DNA of 64,000 nucleotides from Diphasiastrum complanatum (taxonomy: Eukaryota; Streptophyta; Lycopodiopsida; Lycopodiales; Lycopodiaceae). Below, in pieces: positions 39,405 to 52,693 of the stretch. A program made the translations under genes and the position numbers. The DNA lies in the NCBI GenBank assembly GCA_029204225.1, contig CM055104.1, positions 40,289,846 to 40,353,845 on the forward strand. Direction: 5' to 3'. How positions within the stretch are numbered: the first letter of the stretch is position 1; each line of letters begins with the position of its first letter. The notes under the pieces were generated by a model. The model was not told the DNA's origin. It did not search any database and was given only the letters and a program-made list of their open reading frames with translations.

Positions 39405-42084
39405 CATAAAAATTACTACTTGTGTGAATAGACTTGGAATTCAGATAAATTTTATGGTCAAAGTGTTTCAATTTCTTAAACCTAAGATATCTCTGTTGCA
39501 TAAATAGATTCCAATAGAATGATTGCATTGTCACTTGGGTTTGAAAATATTTAAAGGAAAAGTCGTGGTTGTAATAAAGTGAATCCTAGGGGAAGCACTT
39601 CTTACTGACTTTCTTGGATTTGGATATTTTCATATATCATCTTTCCAATTAACTTTTATCGAAATTGATAATCTCTTTAAAAGGAGGGGTGAAGTGATGG
39701 GATAAAATTCTATTTGAGAATATGTGGATTGCATAGTTTTTGGAAGAGAACCAAGTGTGGTATAGAAATGAGATTTGTTCTGGAAGTAATTTCAGATAAA
39801 TTCAGAGTAAGATATCTAATTGAAACTTTTCGAATAAGAGGAATTATCTAGAGATTGTGTGGACAATCTGAAACTAGAACAAGTTTGAAATTTGAATCAT
39901 TATCTAAAAGTAGTACAATAAAAGGTCAAAGGTTATTAATTCCATTTTGATTGAAATAGAAGTAAGTTTGATTAGAATTTAAGTCTGAGAGTTCTGTATT
40001 AGATCAATCTAATTTTAGTTTGAGTACTAGAATCAGAGAGGGGTTGATTGAGTGGAAGAAATTATGTAATTAGAAGGTAAGTTGGATTGGAAAACTCTTG
40101 AGAGTGAATGTTATTCATCTCAGAGACTTTCTAGATATGTTATTTACTCATGAGAAATAGAAAATCTTTTGTAGCTGAGTTACAAGATCTCAGTGAGATA
40201 TGTGAATAACATATGTGGGTTCTGGAGGAATCTGCCAGATAAAAATGTGTTTATGTACTAGGCCATAGTGAGATTATTCACATATGTGAACGATTAATCT
40301 TGTATGAATCTACTGTGTGTATTCCTGGTTACTAGGGTTATTTGGTGCACTTAACCTAGTCGGTGAACATAAGCATATGATCAAGTATTGTTTTGACAGA
40401 TACTTGCAGAGTTAACAAATTTTTGTGTGGAAGATTTATGAGTTAACTAATAAATGATTTGGATGTGGATCTAAATGTGGTGTCATACTTGTATAACTGA
40501 ATTCTTCACCTAGACATTTAAGATTTTTGAATCATTGGCAATTAACTTGAGTAGTTGATTACTCTAGGATGAAGTTAATTGGTAAAACGATCAATGTGAT
40601 GTGGATTCACCAAGAACTAATGGTTTTGAATAATATTGCTTGTAAGACACATGAATAGTGAATCATTTTGGTTCATCAGTTAAAATTATGTGCATTGGAT
40701 ATACAGTATTCTTGGGATAGAGTATTTCTCAGTTAAGGAATAGACTTAGCTCATTAGTGATTGTATCCCAAAGCGCTCAATTGGATAACAAATATAATGA
40801 GCCCAAGAATCATATCTAAATTGATATTCAGCAGGACTTTGGGTATCTAGATTTGATTCTAGATTGTAATCTATAGTTCTTGTAGTTGAAGATGATTGTC
40901 ATTTTTGGTATGCATTCAGTCTTTAATTACTAGTGGTTAATAGACCTTGAATCTTGCACTTTAGTTAAAGAATCTTGTTTGAAGAATATTCTTAAATCCA
41001 ATATTTTCTTAGTGGAAAGATTTTGGAATGATTCTTACTTTTCCTGAGTTATGTTGGACATATATTCCAGTATCATGTAATTGATTAAGTATGATTTTGG
41101 ATTCCAGAAAATTATGATTGATGAATCATATGAATCTAAATATTTATGATTAACGAATCATAAATATATACTTAATTATTGTTAGAGGATTTAAAGAAAT
41201 GGTGATGATTCTTAAGTGTGCTAATTAATTCTTGATCTATCATTTGAGTAAGAATTCAGATCAGTGTTTTGAATCTCCCTACTCCAGTATCTTATTGAGA
41301 GCCTATGGATCTCACAGATATTCTCACAAGATAAGTTATCTTATTTGTGGAGAATTTAATTAGTCTAGTGGATGTTATTCTACTACAGTTTATGGTCTAC
41401 AGATGCTTGAATACAGTTCGTGTAATATGTTTTTATCCCAAGAGGAAAAATTTTCATCTATCAAAACCATTACAAAAAAGTACTTTGGATCTCCAATTAT
41501 CTTAGGATACAGACAAATCTATTAAGATGAATGATTGCTAATATTTCTTGCATATGATGCTAGAAACAGGAGCGTTTAACTCAAAAGAGTATATGGGATA
41601 CTCAGCGTTGAGTTTTAATCATTCGATATCTTAATGATTCTCCTAGAGATTCTAGTTAAATGAATTATCATATCTTAGGATTGGATTCTAAGGATAGTTG
41701 TACTTGAAAGCTTTTTACCTAATTGTCTGCCAGAGTTTGTCGATAATTTCAGATTGTAATTATTATTATTTTCCTTTAACTTTAATCTCCTAAGTAGGGA
41801 ATATTTCACTCAGTGGTTCATATAAGTGTTTTACATAAAGGTGATGTTACTAACTTGTGTTGAGTGTAACCTAGTTGAGAAATTTACTGCTTAGTGTACT
41901 TTTCAAACTTGAGTCGTACTTCAGAACATAGATTAACGATTGGAAATAGGTTTATCTCTGAGTACTTGTTTGATATGGATGTTAGACTAAGAATAATGAT
42001 TTTCTCGGTTAATATTGAAAGTTAAAGGAACTCTTCCTATAATTCTTTCCTGTCTTGAGGAGCTTCTAAGGATAGAAGCAGTTT
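39405..42084 (+). other. LARD internal region, right part
   Basis: AT-rich noncoding DNA, no open frame above about 65 codons. Aligns antisense with 48063 to about 50690. Confidence 0.65.
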
Positions 42085-42097
42085 AAGGAGGGAAGAA
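42085..42097 (+). promoter_or_regulatory. Polypurine tract of the LARD-like element
   Basis: AAGGAGGGAAGAA immediately before the 3' LTR; conserved in the antisense copy as a pyrimidine run at 48050-48062. Confidence 0.9.
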
Positions 42098-42573
42098 TGT
42101 TATGGCCATATTCGGTTAAGGACCTAGAATAGTCCTGATATGGTAGACTGGCCCTCCAATATTCGAGATTGTTGGTCACGCCCTGATTTAATTCCATGTC
42201 AAGGCCAGTTGATGACTAATAACCTTGAGAGGACCCAGACACTCTAATTAAGACATATGGAGTATTGCATGTCTGCGTGACGGATATAGGCAGGAGGACT
42301 GCATGAAGAGATGTGATCTATTTATAGTTGACCTGCATGGGAGTTGCATGGGTTCATGCACAAGACTCTACTCTCTATATAATAAGGTAGGGATTCTCCC
42401 GTCGACATATTGGGTTTAGGTTACCAGGTTCTCTCTCCTCTTGCTTCACATGGCATGACTTGGGGGCTAGATCCAGTTTTGATCTAGGATTGGTTGGGCG
42501 GTTTGGCTCCATTGTCTCTCCTATTGTGTTCTCCTATCTTCATCTTAGGGGTTATCTCTTTTGGGTCTTTACA
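42098..42573 (+). repeat. 3' LTR of the LARD-like element
   Basis: Starts TGTTATGGCC and ends GGGTCTTTACA. TATA-like CTATATAAT at about 42376. Confidence 0.95.
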
Positions 42574-43508
<935 letters not shown>

Positions 43509-43712
43509 CATGCATGAGAAGTGACAAATGTCACTAATACTTTAGTTTTCACTTATAGATGTGGATGGAAGTTGGATGGATGTAGTTCTTCCTCGAGGTA
43601 CCTCAAACTCCATAAATATGTGTAGACTTTCTCATAATTTTTGATGAAGAACCAAGATTTGAAGCTATTCCATGCCATTTTGGATCTACACTATCATTTG
43701 CTTGAATATTGC

Positions 43713-43908
43713 AATTAAAATTATTGCTTGTTTTTTCAAATGGCAAGCTTTTCAACTAGATGCATCAAATGCATTTTTAAATAGATATCTAGAAGAAGAG
43801 ATTTATATGGATCAACCCCTTGGGTTCATCCAAGACAAAACCAAAGTTTGCTTGCTCTTCAAGAGTCTCTATGGACTAAATCAAGCTCCAAGATCTTTGG
43901 CTCACTAA
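43713..43908 (+). pseudogene. Copia RT fragment joined to LTR sequence
   Basis: Reads [23 protein letters not shown] (motif-A Asp present), [13 protein letters not shown] and [16 protein letters not shown]. It is cut before the YVDD box. The upstream frame is LTR-derived. Confidence 0.88.
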
Positions 43909-44549
43909 AATTAGGCCTGATGTAAGTTTTAGTGTTCATAAGTTGAGCCAAGCTATGCAAAATCCTACTATTTATCATTGGAAAATGGCCAAAAGAGTAC
44001 TTAGGTACATATCTTCAACCTATATTTATGGTTTGTTATATAAAAGTGAAGATCTTTCCATGGTTGGCTCTTCTGACTCGGATTTTGCAAGTGATAAAGC
44101 AAATAGGAAATCTACAAGTGGATATGTCATATATCTTGGAGGAAATTTGATACCTTGGATTTCCAAAAAGCAAGATACTATATCACTCTCATCTTGTGAA
44201 GCTAAATATAAGACACTTACTACTACAACAAAAGAAGTGCTTTGGATCAAGAGGTTGCTAGTGGAGCTAAAGATAATCAAGGAAGATGAATCTACCTTTG
44301 ATCATGTGTGACAATATTTTAGCACAAGCCCTTGCCAATAATCCAATGTTTCATGCAAGGAGCAAACACATCGAGGTTGCACATCACTTCGTGAGAGAGA
44401 AGCTCATTGGAGGGGACATCTACCTGGAGCACATCGACATATCATCTTGTATTGCAGATGTGCTCACCAAACCTTTGAGGAAAAATTCCTTCATCAAGCA
44501 TAGAGCCAATCTTGGAATAATACCAAGATCCATGTTCAAGTCAACATAG
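43907..44549 (+). pseudogene. Copia RNase H
   Basis: After a deletion, RPDVSFSVHKLSQAM, then DSDFASDKANRKST, SSCEAKYKTL, CDNILAQAL, ARSKHIEVAHHFVREKL, CIADVLTKPL. A frameshift at about 44290 splits it into two frames. The stop at 44547 is close to the original end of pol. Confidence 0.9.
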
Positions 44550-44573
44550 ATTATTTTTAGGAGTGTTGAGAAA

Positions 44574-45347
44574 TGAAAAATCATCTATCTTGACTTTAGG
44601 CTTGTCAGAAAGTTTTTTCTATGTGAGTTTGTTGTTTCATATTGTAAATGCCAAATTTGGCCTAGAAGGAACTTGAGCTACATGGATTCTTCAAGTCTAG
44701 TTGGTCGTATACAACTTGCATATAGATTGTAGACTTAGAAATGTCATTAATAGGCTTGTAGAAACTTGTGGCATATCACATGAAATGGTTGTAAGTGATC
44801 CATAGTGACATGCAAGGCATGCACAAAGTGAAATGGACACATGCATGATGATTTGTACAATTCTAGCTGAAAATATGACACTTGGTAAAAGTAGGTAGAA
44901 ATGCATGCATGAGAAGTGACAAATGTCACTAATACTTTAGTTTTTACTTATAGATGTGGATGGAAGTGGTTCTACCTCGAACTACCTCAAACTCCATAAA
45001 TATGTGTAGACATTCTCATAATCTTTGATGAAGAACCGCTTTGAAGCTATTCCATGCCATTTTGGATCTACACTATCATTTGCTTGAATATTGCTCTCTC
45101 TTTCTCTCTCTACCTCAAGTTGAGGCTTATGCTAATGCATTAAATTCTTGCACTTTTTCTCTCTTGTTTATCAAAGCTATCATTCTTTGATTCATAGCAT
45201 TCTAGATTGTGATTAAGCCGTTAAATTATGTACTAGATCTTGGTATTCAATCTAGAATCAGTTTGTGTGCTAATCATAAAACTTATTAAGATCATTCACA
45301 CTTGAGAATCATTTCCCACATGTGTGAACTTGCTAGAAATTTTGTCA
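44574..45347 (+). repeat. 3' LTR, copia remnant
   Basis: Starts TGTTGAGAAATG and ends GAAATTTTGTCA, about 774 bp. Both ends are confirmed by the solo LTR at 6032-6811. CACATGTGTG lies at 45317-45326. Confidence 0.9.
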
Positions 45348-45379
45348 CTCTATAGAGTCTAGGGCTTCTTAAAAACATG

Positions 45380-46020
45380 TTTGATGCTCTTGATTGCTTG
45401 GCCCTGGCCCGCATCCATGCTTGTTGCTTTGTCGTGCGAGAGGGTTTCTTGGAATGAGCTTGCTCCAAATGGTTCACCCTCGGGCATATTCAGCTGCTCA
45501 AATGTGGAGGTTGTATCAGACCCCAAGGGAGCTAGATTTTATGCTTGTGTGCTTGCTAGTGCAGATGTTGCCCCTTGGGATGTTGTCAATGGCCCTAGGC
45601 TTGTAGTGGTTGGCTACATTTGTTCTGGAATTTCTGCTACCAAAGCCTCAGCCTACTAATGCTTCAACTCATCATTTTGCTTTCTCAATTCAATGATGAG
45701 TTGATGATGGGATCTACGCAATTTTGCTACTTGACCTCAAAATCTTGGAGTAGCTTCTTCTGTGCTTGTAGTGAGGATCACTGGCTCTTGACGCTCAGTC
45801 TTTTTCTCTTCTGTTTTGATCCTGGTTTGCAAGGCTTGATGTTGTCTTTGTGTAAGTGGTACCATGACCTAACAGGATCTGATATTGGCCTGCCTGGCAT
45901 CATATCTAACTGCAGCTTGGCCATCTTGGGCTTTCTGAGAAGACTTAGGTGGCCTCTGTGAATGCTTTGGAGATGCTTGGGAATGTTGGAAAGTTTTTTG
46001 GAAATTTTGACAACATCTCT
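45380..46020 (-). pseudogene. Gag-like Gln-rich relic, minus strand
   Basis: One minus-strand frame stays protein-like for about 200 codons but holds five stops. It reads SPKHSQRPPKSSQKAQDGQ, VPLTQRQHQALQTRIKTEEK, VAKLRRSHHQLIIELRKQND and ALVAEIPEQM. A Pro/Gln-rich start followed by a short coiled-coil-like helix is common at the N-terminus of plant gypsy gag proteins, but no capsid motif is seen, so the call is tentative. The stops (TAG, TGA, TAG, TAG, TAG) sit where Gln or Arg would suit the context. Confidence 0.45.
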
Positions 46021-47575
46021 TTAGTTCAGTCCCACCCCTGTTTATAAACCCCCCCCCCGCCCTTCTTCAAATTTGGAAAACACAGATGTTGGGTATCTTA
46101 CTAAAAAGCACATTCTAAGACCAATGGTGATAGTGGCAAACTCAGATGGGGTCATTTACACATGTGGGGAGCTCAAACATGGTGGAAATGGCCTAAAAAC
46201 TCAGTTCAACTCAAAAAATCACTTAAACTCAAAATTTGGGAGTTTGGCTGAGGATCTAGGTTCGCCATTTTGACAATAGATTTGGCATTTTAAGATGCAC
46301 AATATATAAAGGAGGCGAACCTAGATTCTCAAATCCACATGTGTGGGGAGCCTATTTAGTGATTTTTTGAAATGAGGTTCGCCAGAAAAATTAATAGGAA
46401 TCTGGGTTCGCCTACTTCACTAATGAAAGAGCATGTCTAACTTGAAGAGGGCGAACCTAGATTGCAAATCTACAAGCCTGTAGAGTGGTTTAAGTGTGTT
46501 TTGCTCTATGGGGCCCATAGGATTGGAATTTAGGATTCTGGATTTGCCTAACTCAATTAGACTCATCATGATGTGCTAAACAAGCAAACCTAGAAAGCAA
46601 AAATTGAGAGAGAGAGATTAGGAGCCTTCAACTAGCCATCCCCAACATCGAAACCCCCAAGAAGAATTCAACATGGCTGCCAAAAATCCAAATCTAGAAT
46701 CTAGTACAACCTGAGGCACTAGGAGCACAAAGGATCTCCACACCGCTAGCTTATGTTGTACCCATACAAAGAGGAATTTTTCATAACCACTGAACCCACA
46801 CCAGAATTGTAGTGGATTTATTTCCTAGCCTATTCTCAACCCAAGATCCAGGCACTCAAGCATCAAGGGGATGAAGTTAGTTGTCACGCGTAGGTTCGAT
46901 CCCGTGAGAGCGATAACATATCTCAGAATTTAGCATGTATGGAAGATCCACATCTAACTCTAACATCCATTAACACTACACAATTAACACTACATCCATT
47001 AACTCTACGATCCACAATGAGATAGATACTTGCTTCTCTCTCTCTCTCTTCCTTTTTCTTTCACAAAAAACAGAAGAACATACAATTCCAATAACATTTA
47101 GATCTAACAATTAACAAGTAAAACAAAAGCATGAGAGAAAGATGAATAAAGTTAGAGAGCATTCCATAAGAAACCAATCTGCTTGTATTGAAATGAAAAT
47201 TTGAACATGAGGAGCAACTCAAATTTGCTCCTATTTATAGTGGAGAGGAGGGCCTTGGCCTCAAAATCCTATTGGCCCATTTCTACCTCCCTAGATATTC
47301 AAACTTAAAAAAGAGTGGGAACTCATTCAATAATTGGAGGGAACCAATTTGAATTTGAATTTGAACCAATTTTGGTGGGAGTCCCAACTTTATTCACTAA
47401 CTTGACATTTAGGCTTGCGACGTTACCGCAAAAAGGCCTAAAGTCCTTTTATTGACTTTCTAATTAATCAAATAACTATGTGATCATCGGGTTGGACTTA
47501 CACACGCAGGGTGCCAAATCCCTCTCACTTATTAACTAGGGTTAGGGTTGTCTTGGGATCCGCAAACCCTCCAAA
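46021..47575. other. Noncoding DNA with repeated GGCGAACCTAG motif
   Basis: Between about 46250 and 46460 the motif GGCGAACCTAG or its reverse occurs five times in mixed orientation. CACATGTG motifs lie at 46159 and 46336. No gene seen. A short CT run lies at about 47034-47049. Confidence 0.5.
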
Positions 47576-48049
47576 TGTAAAGACACTAAAGGATTGCCCC
47601 TAAGATGAGGATAGGAAAACACAATAGAAGAGACTATGGAGCCAAACTGCCCAACCAATCCTAGATCAAACCTGGATCTAACACCCAAGCCATGCCATGT
47701 GAAGCAAGAGGAAAAGAGAGAAACTGGTAACCTAAACCCAATATGTCGTAGGGAGAATCCTTATCTCATTATATAGAGAGTAGAGTCTTGTGCATGAAAT
47801 CATGCAACCCCCATGCAAGTCAACTATAAACAGATCACATCTCTTCATGCAGTCCTCCTACCTATATCTGTCACATAGACATACAATAATCCATATGTCT
47901 CAATTAGAGTGTCTGGGTCCTCTCAAGGTAATTAGTTACAAACTGGCCTTGACATGAAATTAAATCATGGCGTGATCAACAATCTCAAATACTGGAGGGA
48001 CGGTCTACCATATTAGGTTCCAGGTCCTTAACCGAATATGGCCATGACA
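47576..48049 (-). repeat. 3' LTR of the second LARD-like copy
   Basis: The plus strand runs TGTAAAGACA to GGCCATGACA, so on the minus strand it starts TGTCATGGCC and ends TCTTTACA. Confidence 0.93.
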
Positions 48050-50096
48050 TTCTTCTCTCCTTAAATTGCTTCTATAAGCTCGTCAAAACAGGAAAGAATT
48101 ATAGGAACAGTTCCTTTAACTTTCAATATTAGCCGAGAAAATCATTATCCTTAGTTTAACTTTCATATCAAACAAGTGCCTATTTCCAATTGCGAGTCTC
48201 TGTTCTGGAGTACAACTCAAGTTTGAAAAGTACACTAAGCGATAAATTCCTCAACTAGGTTAAACATCAACACAAGTTAGTAACATCACCTTCATGTAAA
48301 ACACTTACATGAACTCTGAGTGAAATATTACCTAGCTTAGGATATTAGAGTTAAAGAAAAAATAGTAATAATTACAGTCTGAAATCATCCACAAACTCTG
48401 GCAGACAATTCAATAAAAAGCTTCCAAGTATAACTATCCTTAAAATCCAATTCTAAGATATAATAATTCATTTATCTAGACTCTCTAGGAGAATCATTAA
48501 GGTATAGAATGATTAAAACTCAACTTTGAGTATCCCAGATACTCTTTTGAGTTAAATGCTCCTGTTTCTAGCACCAAATACAAGAAAATAACATTCATTC
48601 ATCTTAATGGACTTGTCTGTCTCCTAAGATTATTGGAGATCCAATCAATTGAAGAACTGTAATCCAAGAATCATCACCATTCCTTTGAATCCATTGGCAA
48701 TAATTAAGTATCTATTTATGATTAATCAATCATAAATATTTAGATGCATATGATTCGTCACTCACAATTTTCTGGAATCCAAAATCATACTTAATTATTT
48801 ACAGGATATTGGAGTATATGTCCAACATAACTCAGGAAAAGTAAAAATCATTCCAAAACCTTTTACACTAGAAAAATACTGGATTTAGGAATATTCTTCA
48901 AAGTGCAAGATTCAAGTTCTATAAATCACTGGTAATTAAAAACTGAACGTATACCAAAATGACAATCATCTTCAACTACAAAAACTTTAGATTACAATCT
49001 AGAATCAAATCTAGATACCCAAAGTCCTGCTGAATATCAATTCAAATATTATTGTTGGATTCATTATGATTTGTTATCCAATTGAGCACTTTGTAATACA
49101 ATCACTAATGAGCTGAGTTGCTTCCTTAACTAAGGAATACTCTATCCCAAGAATATTGTATATCCGATGCACACAATTTTAACTGATGAACCCAAATGAT
49201 TAACTAATCATGCGTCTTACAAGCAATGTAATCAAAACTATCAGTTCCTGGTGAATCCACATCACAGTGATCATTTTACCAATTAACTTCATCCTAGAGT
49301 AGTCAACTACTCAAGCTAATTGCCAATGATTCAGAAATCTCAAATGTCTAGGTGCAGATCTTAATTGTACCATACAACACCACATTTAGATCCATATCCA
49401 AATCATTTATAAGCTAATCCATAAATCTTCCATACAAAGATTTGTTAACTCTGCAAGTATCTATCAAAACAATACTTGATCATATGTTCATGTTCACCGA
49501 CTAGGTTAAGTGCACCAAATAACCCTAGTAACCAAGAATACACAATAGATTCATACAAAATTAATCGTGCACATATGTGAATAATCTCACTATGACCCAG
49601 TACATAAACACATTTTTATTTGGCAGATTCCTCCAGAACCCACATATGTTACTCACGTATCTCACTGAGATCTTGTAACTCAGCTACAAAATATTTTCTA
49701 TTTCTCATGAGTAAATAACATATTCGGGAAATCTCTAAGACGAATAAAATTTTCTCTCAACAGTTTTCCAATACCATTTACCTCTAATTACATAATTTCT
49801 CACACTTGATTAACCCCTCTTTGATCCTAGTACTTAAACTAAGATTAGATTGATCTAATATAGAACTATCAGACTTAAATTCTGATCAAACTTACTTCTA
49901 TTTCAATCAAAATGGAATTAGTAACTTTCGACCTTTTACTGTACTACTTATAGATAATGATTCAAATTCCAAACTTGTTCCAGATTGTCCACACAATCCC
50001 TAGAGAATTCCTCATATTTGAAAAGTTCCAATTAGGCATCTTACTCTAAGTCTATCCGAAATTCCTTTCAGATCCAATCTCATTTCTATATATTTT

Positions 50097-50508
50097 GGAT
50101 ATTGTTGTAGGTTTGGAGAAGAGGCCAACAACACAACAAGAACAATTGAGGTATGACAAGAGAGCTAAAGAGCTATACACATGATAAAGATGAATCTTAC
50201 CAATGAACTTCTCAAGGAAGTTGGTAAGAGTACTTCATCAAAGGATGCTTGGGATTCATTAAAAAAGCTTTATGAATCCAAGTCTACATTTAGAGTTTTG
50301 ACTCTAAGAAGACAAATCTTTGAAAGTTTGAAAAAGAATGAAGAGAGTCCAAATATTTTTGTTATGAGAGTGAAGGCTTTGAATGATGAGTTAGCTTGCA
50401 TTGATGAGAGTATTAAGGAAGGAGAGCTTGTTCAAGTTATTCTTAATGGTTTGTTGGATGCTCATGCCAACATTGTACAAATTCTTGCCATTCAAAGAAC
50501 TTTTCCAT
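50097..50508 (+). pseudogene. Copia gag fragment inside the LARD copy
   Basis: From TTTTGGATATTGTTGTAGG onward the sequence matches 6914-7327 of the copia gag at 6024, including AWDSLKKLYESKS, LTLRRQIFESLKK, LNDELACIDES and ILNGLLDAHANIV. There is a frameshift at about 50170. At the same place the first LARD copy has about 110 bp of its own sequence (near 39655-39765), which the fragment appears to replace. Confidence 0.88.
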
Positions 50509-51751
50509 AAAAGTTAACTGGAAAGATAATATATGAAAATATCTAAATCCTAGAAAAGTTAATAATAAGTGCTTCCACTAAAGGATTCACCCTCCACAGA
50601 GATATTCCATGGTTTAAGAAATTAAAACATTTTAACCTTAGAATTTATCTGAATTCCAAGTCTATTCACACAAGTAGTAATTTATATGACATAACAGTCT
50701 TTTAGAAGAATAACTTCATGCTGGAAAGAATCATGTAAATCAGTCTGATATCCTATATTCGACAAATTACTAAGAAGTAAAGGATTAATTAAGAAAGCGA
50801 GAAATAGATTTGAGGGCCTCTGATTTTGTAAATAATGAGATACCACATTGGGATCTAGATTAAACCTCAAAATTTTCCAAAATACCCCACATTTGATCGA
50901 ATGGTTTTCTTCTTTCCCATATCACGACTAGGTCCTAAACACACCATTGATCATCAGATCTTCACAGTCCTAGAATTTTCTTTCCAAAATTACTGATGTC
51001 CCATACCATCAGCTTTTCCTTCCAGAAAACTCTTAATCGTCTTATCTGATATTCTAGAGATGCATTGATCATCTAGCTGTCCTACAATCACTATAGGAAT
51101 TATCTTTTGTCCCCAAGCATTGGAGAATCCTTTTATTTGGATGACTGGCATGCCTATCAGATGGATACCCAAAATCCACATCTGATTATGTGACTTAGAC
51201 AGAAGAATTAACATGGTTCAATATTACATCCTGATCTTTTTTGGTTAATAAGTAAGCTTCAAATCCCCTACTGATGCATCAAATCTAGGGACAAGCTTCT
51301 TTAACAGATCCAATGTACTCCATGTATCAGACTCTACTTCTAAAATCACAATTGACACCCAAAACTGTGGATAACTCAATGGTTACAAAGATATAAGCTA
51401 TGAATTCAACTAAATGAATTCTATCCAGAAAATTAATAACTGGTATTAAGCAATTATTGACTAAGATTATCAAAATCCTAATTGCGAAATACATTTCCCA
51501 ATCACACTTACTACCTCTGATGTCCACTCTTCTTCCCTCAGAATTTTCAGTTTTCTGAAAATCTATTTCAGCTAAGGTACTAAGAAGACGTTACAACATT
51601 AGTAAATGTTTAAAATTAATTACTGTAGGAAAAAATCTGAAACAATTTCATTTCTATCCTATACCTGGGTTGAATAACTGATATACCAAAAAACATCTAC
51701 TAGTATGAAAAAACACTACTAGTCTAATCTTTTGAATATAATTCACTATAG

Positions 51752-52080
51752 GACATGTGCATGTTTGCACTCTTCATGCAGAAGTTAGATTAATAGAAAA
51801 GATCATTTATCTTCATATAGTTTTTGCTTGGATTACTAAGCCAGCATCATTAGCAAAGGAAGCTATCTCTCGATTAGAAGATGTTTTATCAAAAGAAGGA
51901 CTCCATAAAGGACTTGTCAAAATTCAAAAAGATGAAACGCTTCTAGGAAAGAATGGGAACATGCCAACTAAGCCAATCATAGGAGGAGCAAAAGCACGTC
52001 GTTTTCTATCAAATCATACTGGTAAGGCTTCTAATATTCAACACTCAATCTGGACAGATATTATAAGTGGAATACAATGA
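51752..52080 (+). CDS. Unrecognised exon, possibly upstream part of a C48-peptidase gene
   Basis: About 109 codons open from a possible acceptor (TTCACTATAG before 51752) to TGA at 52080. The reading is well composed and not repetitive: CTLHAEVRLIEKIIYLHIVF, SLAKEAISRLEDVL, LLGKNGNMPTKPIIGGAKAR and FLSNHTGKASNIQHS. I do not recognise the family. It lies on the same strand and 0.6 kb upstream of the C48 peptidase exons, so both may belong to one gene or element. Its last 36 bp overlap, antisense, the end of the minus-strand gene at 52045-52607. Confidence 0.45.
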
Positions 52081-52607
52081 ATAATGGGAGCTCCTTAAAG
52101 GAACATTCCCATCAGTAAAGCCTAAAATGTTCAAAACATAAGATCTTTTGACAAAAATGATCTTATTTGTCTTAACAAATTTATGTCCTCCTAAATAAAA
52201 TGATAAAGCTTTAACTGCCATTATAAGACTCTCCCCGACTGGGCTCAGCTTGGAATGAGCAATACAGATCTCACTCTTCAAGAAATGCCGAAGATAGTGG
52301 CCCAGTCCACTGTCCCTCTGGAACGAGAATGCGTGTTGTCTGAAACCACCTCGTCTCGCAGCAAAATCATCTATTATGAGAGCATCCTGCAATAGGAAAT
52401 ATGTTAGCAAAAACACATTCAGTGATTGAAAACATTCAAATGCAAGGAAGATTAAACACTTACACATTCTTCATCATCAGCAGCAACCAGATCGGGATGA
52501 TCAATATAATGACCACGTACTGAAGTGGAATCATTAGTGAAATGCATTAATGATGGACGAGGGAAGCCCATCCAGCTTGGAGGTAAACTCTTCTTTCTTA
52601 ATAACAT
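52045..52607 (-). CDS. Two-exon gene of unknown function
   Basis: Minus strand. Exon 1 (52607-52464) starts at ATG and ends at a consensus donor (TGT|GTAAGT); exon 2 (52386-52045) follows an acceptor TTCCTATTGCAG. Joined, they give 161 codons without a stop and with matching phase 0. The product includes PPSWMGFPRPSLMHF, GHYIDHPDLVAADDEEC, FAARRGGFRQHAFSFQRD, GLGHYLRHFLKSEICIAHSK and VKRSYVLNILGFTDG. No signal peptide, membrane segment or known motif. An upstream AG at 52621 would extend the frame further, so ATG may be internal to a longer gene. Its intron is typical in size (77 bp). Confidence 0.55.
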
Positions 52608-52693
52608 TTTGAAATCAATATTCTAATGAAATATTTTCAATCTAATTCATTTTGTTTCATAATTGATTTCTTGTGTGCTGAATTATTTTGCAG

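Larger units (their letters stand above)
32485..42573 (+). mobile_element. LARD-like noncoding LTR element
   Basis: Two LTRs of about 480 bp, a PBS for initiator tRNA-Met and a polypurine tract frame about 9.1 kb of internal DNA. None of the gag, protease, integrase or RT motifs found elsewhere in the window are present. Of that, 3.1 kb is a nested insertion (36300-39404), leaving about 6 kb of element-own noncoding sequence. This fits the definition of a large retrotransposon derivative that would depend on proteins from another element. CT tracts lie on both sides. A second copy lies antisense at 47576-51690, and tandem LTR pieces at 54540-54808. Confidence 0.88.
43509..45347 (+). mobile_element. 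Copia remnant: partial LTR, RT, RNase H, 3' LTR
   Basis: A piece of LTR (43509-43712, matching 44890-45095 of the 3' LTR) is joined directly to RT, followed by RNase H and a full 3' LTR. Same family as the solo LTR in gag at 6032-6811. Confidence 0.88.
47576..51690 (-). mobile_element. Second LARD-like copy, antisense, 5'-truncated
   Basis: Reverse orientation of the 32485-42573 family: 3' LTR at 47576-48049, polypurine tract complement at 48050-48062, then internal sequence matching the first copy to about 51690. It lacks the 3.1-kb nested element, and carries a copia gag fragment at 50097-50508. The 5' LTR is missing. Confidence 0.88.

Noticed and set aside
45381-45961. Plus-strand frames of 70-113 codons at 45381-45961
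   Set aside because: The minus-strand frame reads as a more protein-like Gln-rich relic; the plus frames are its shadows.
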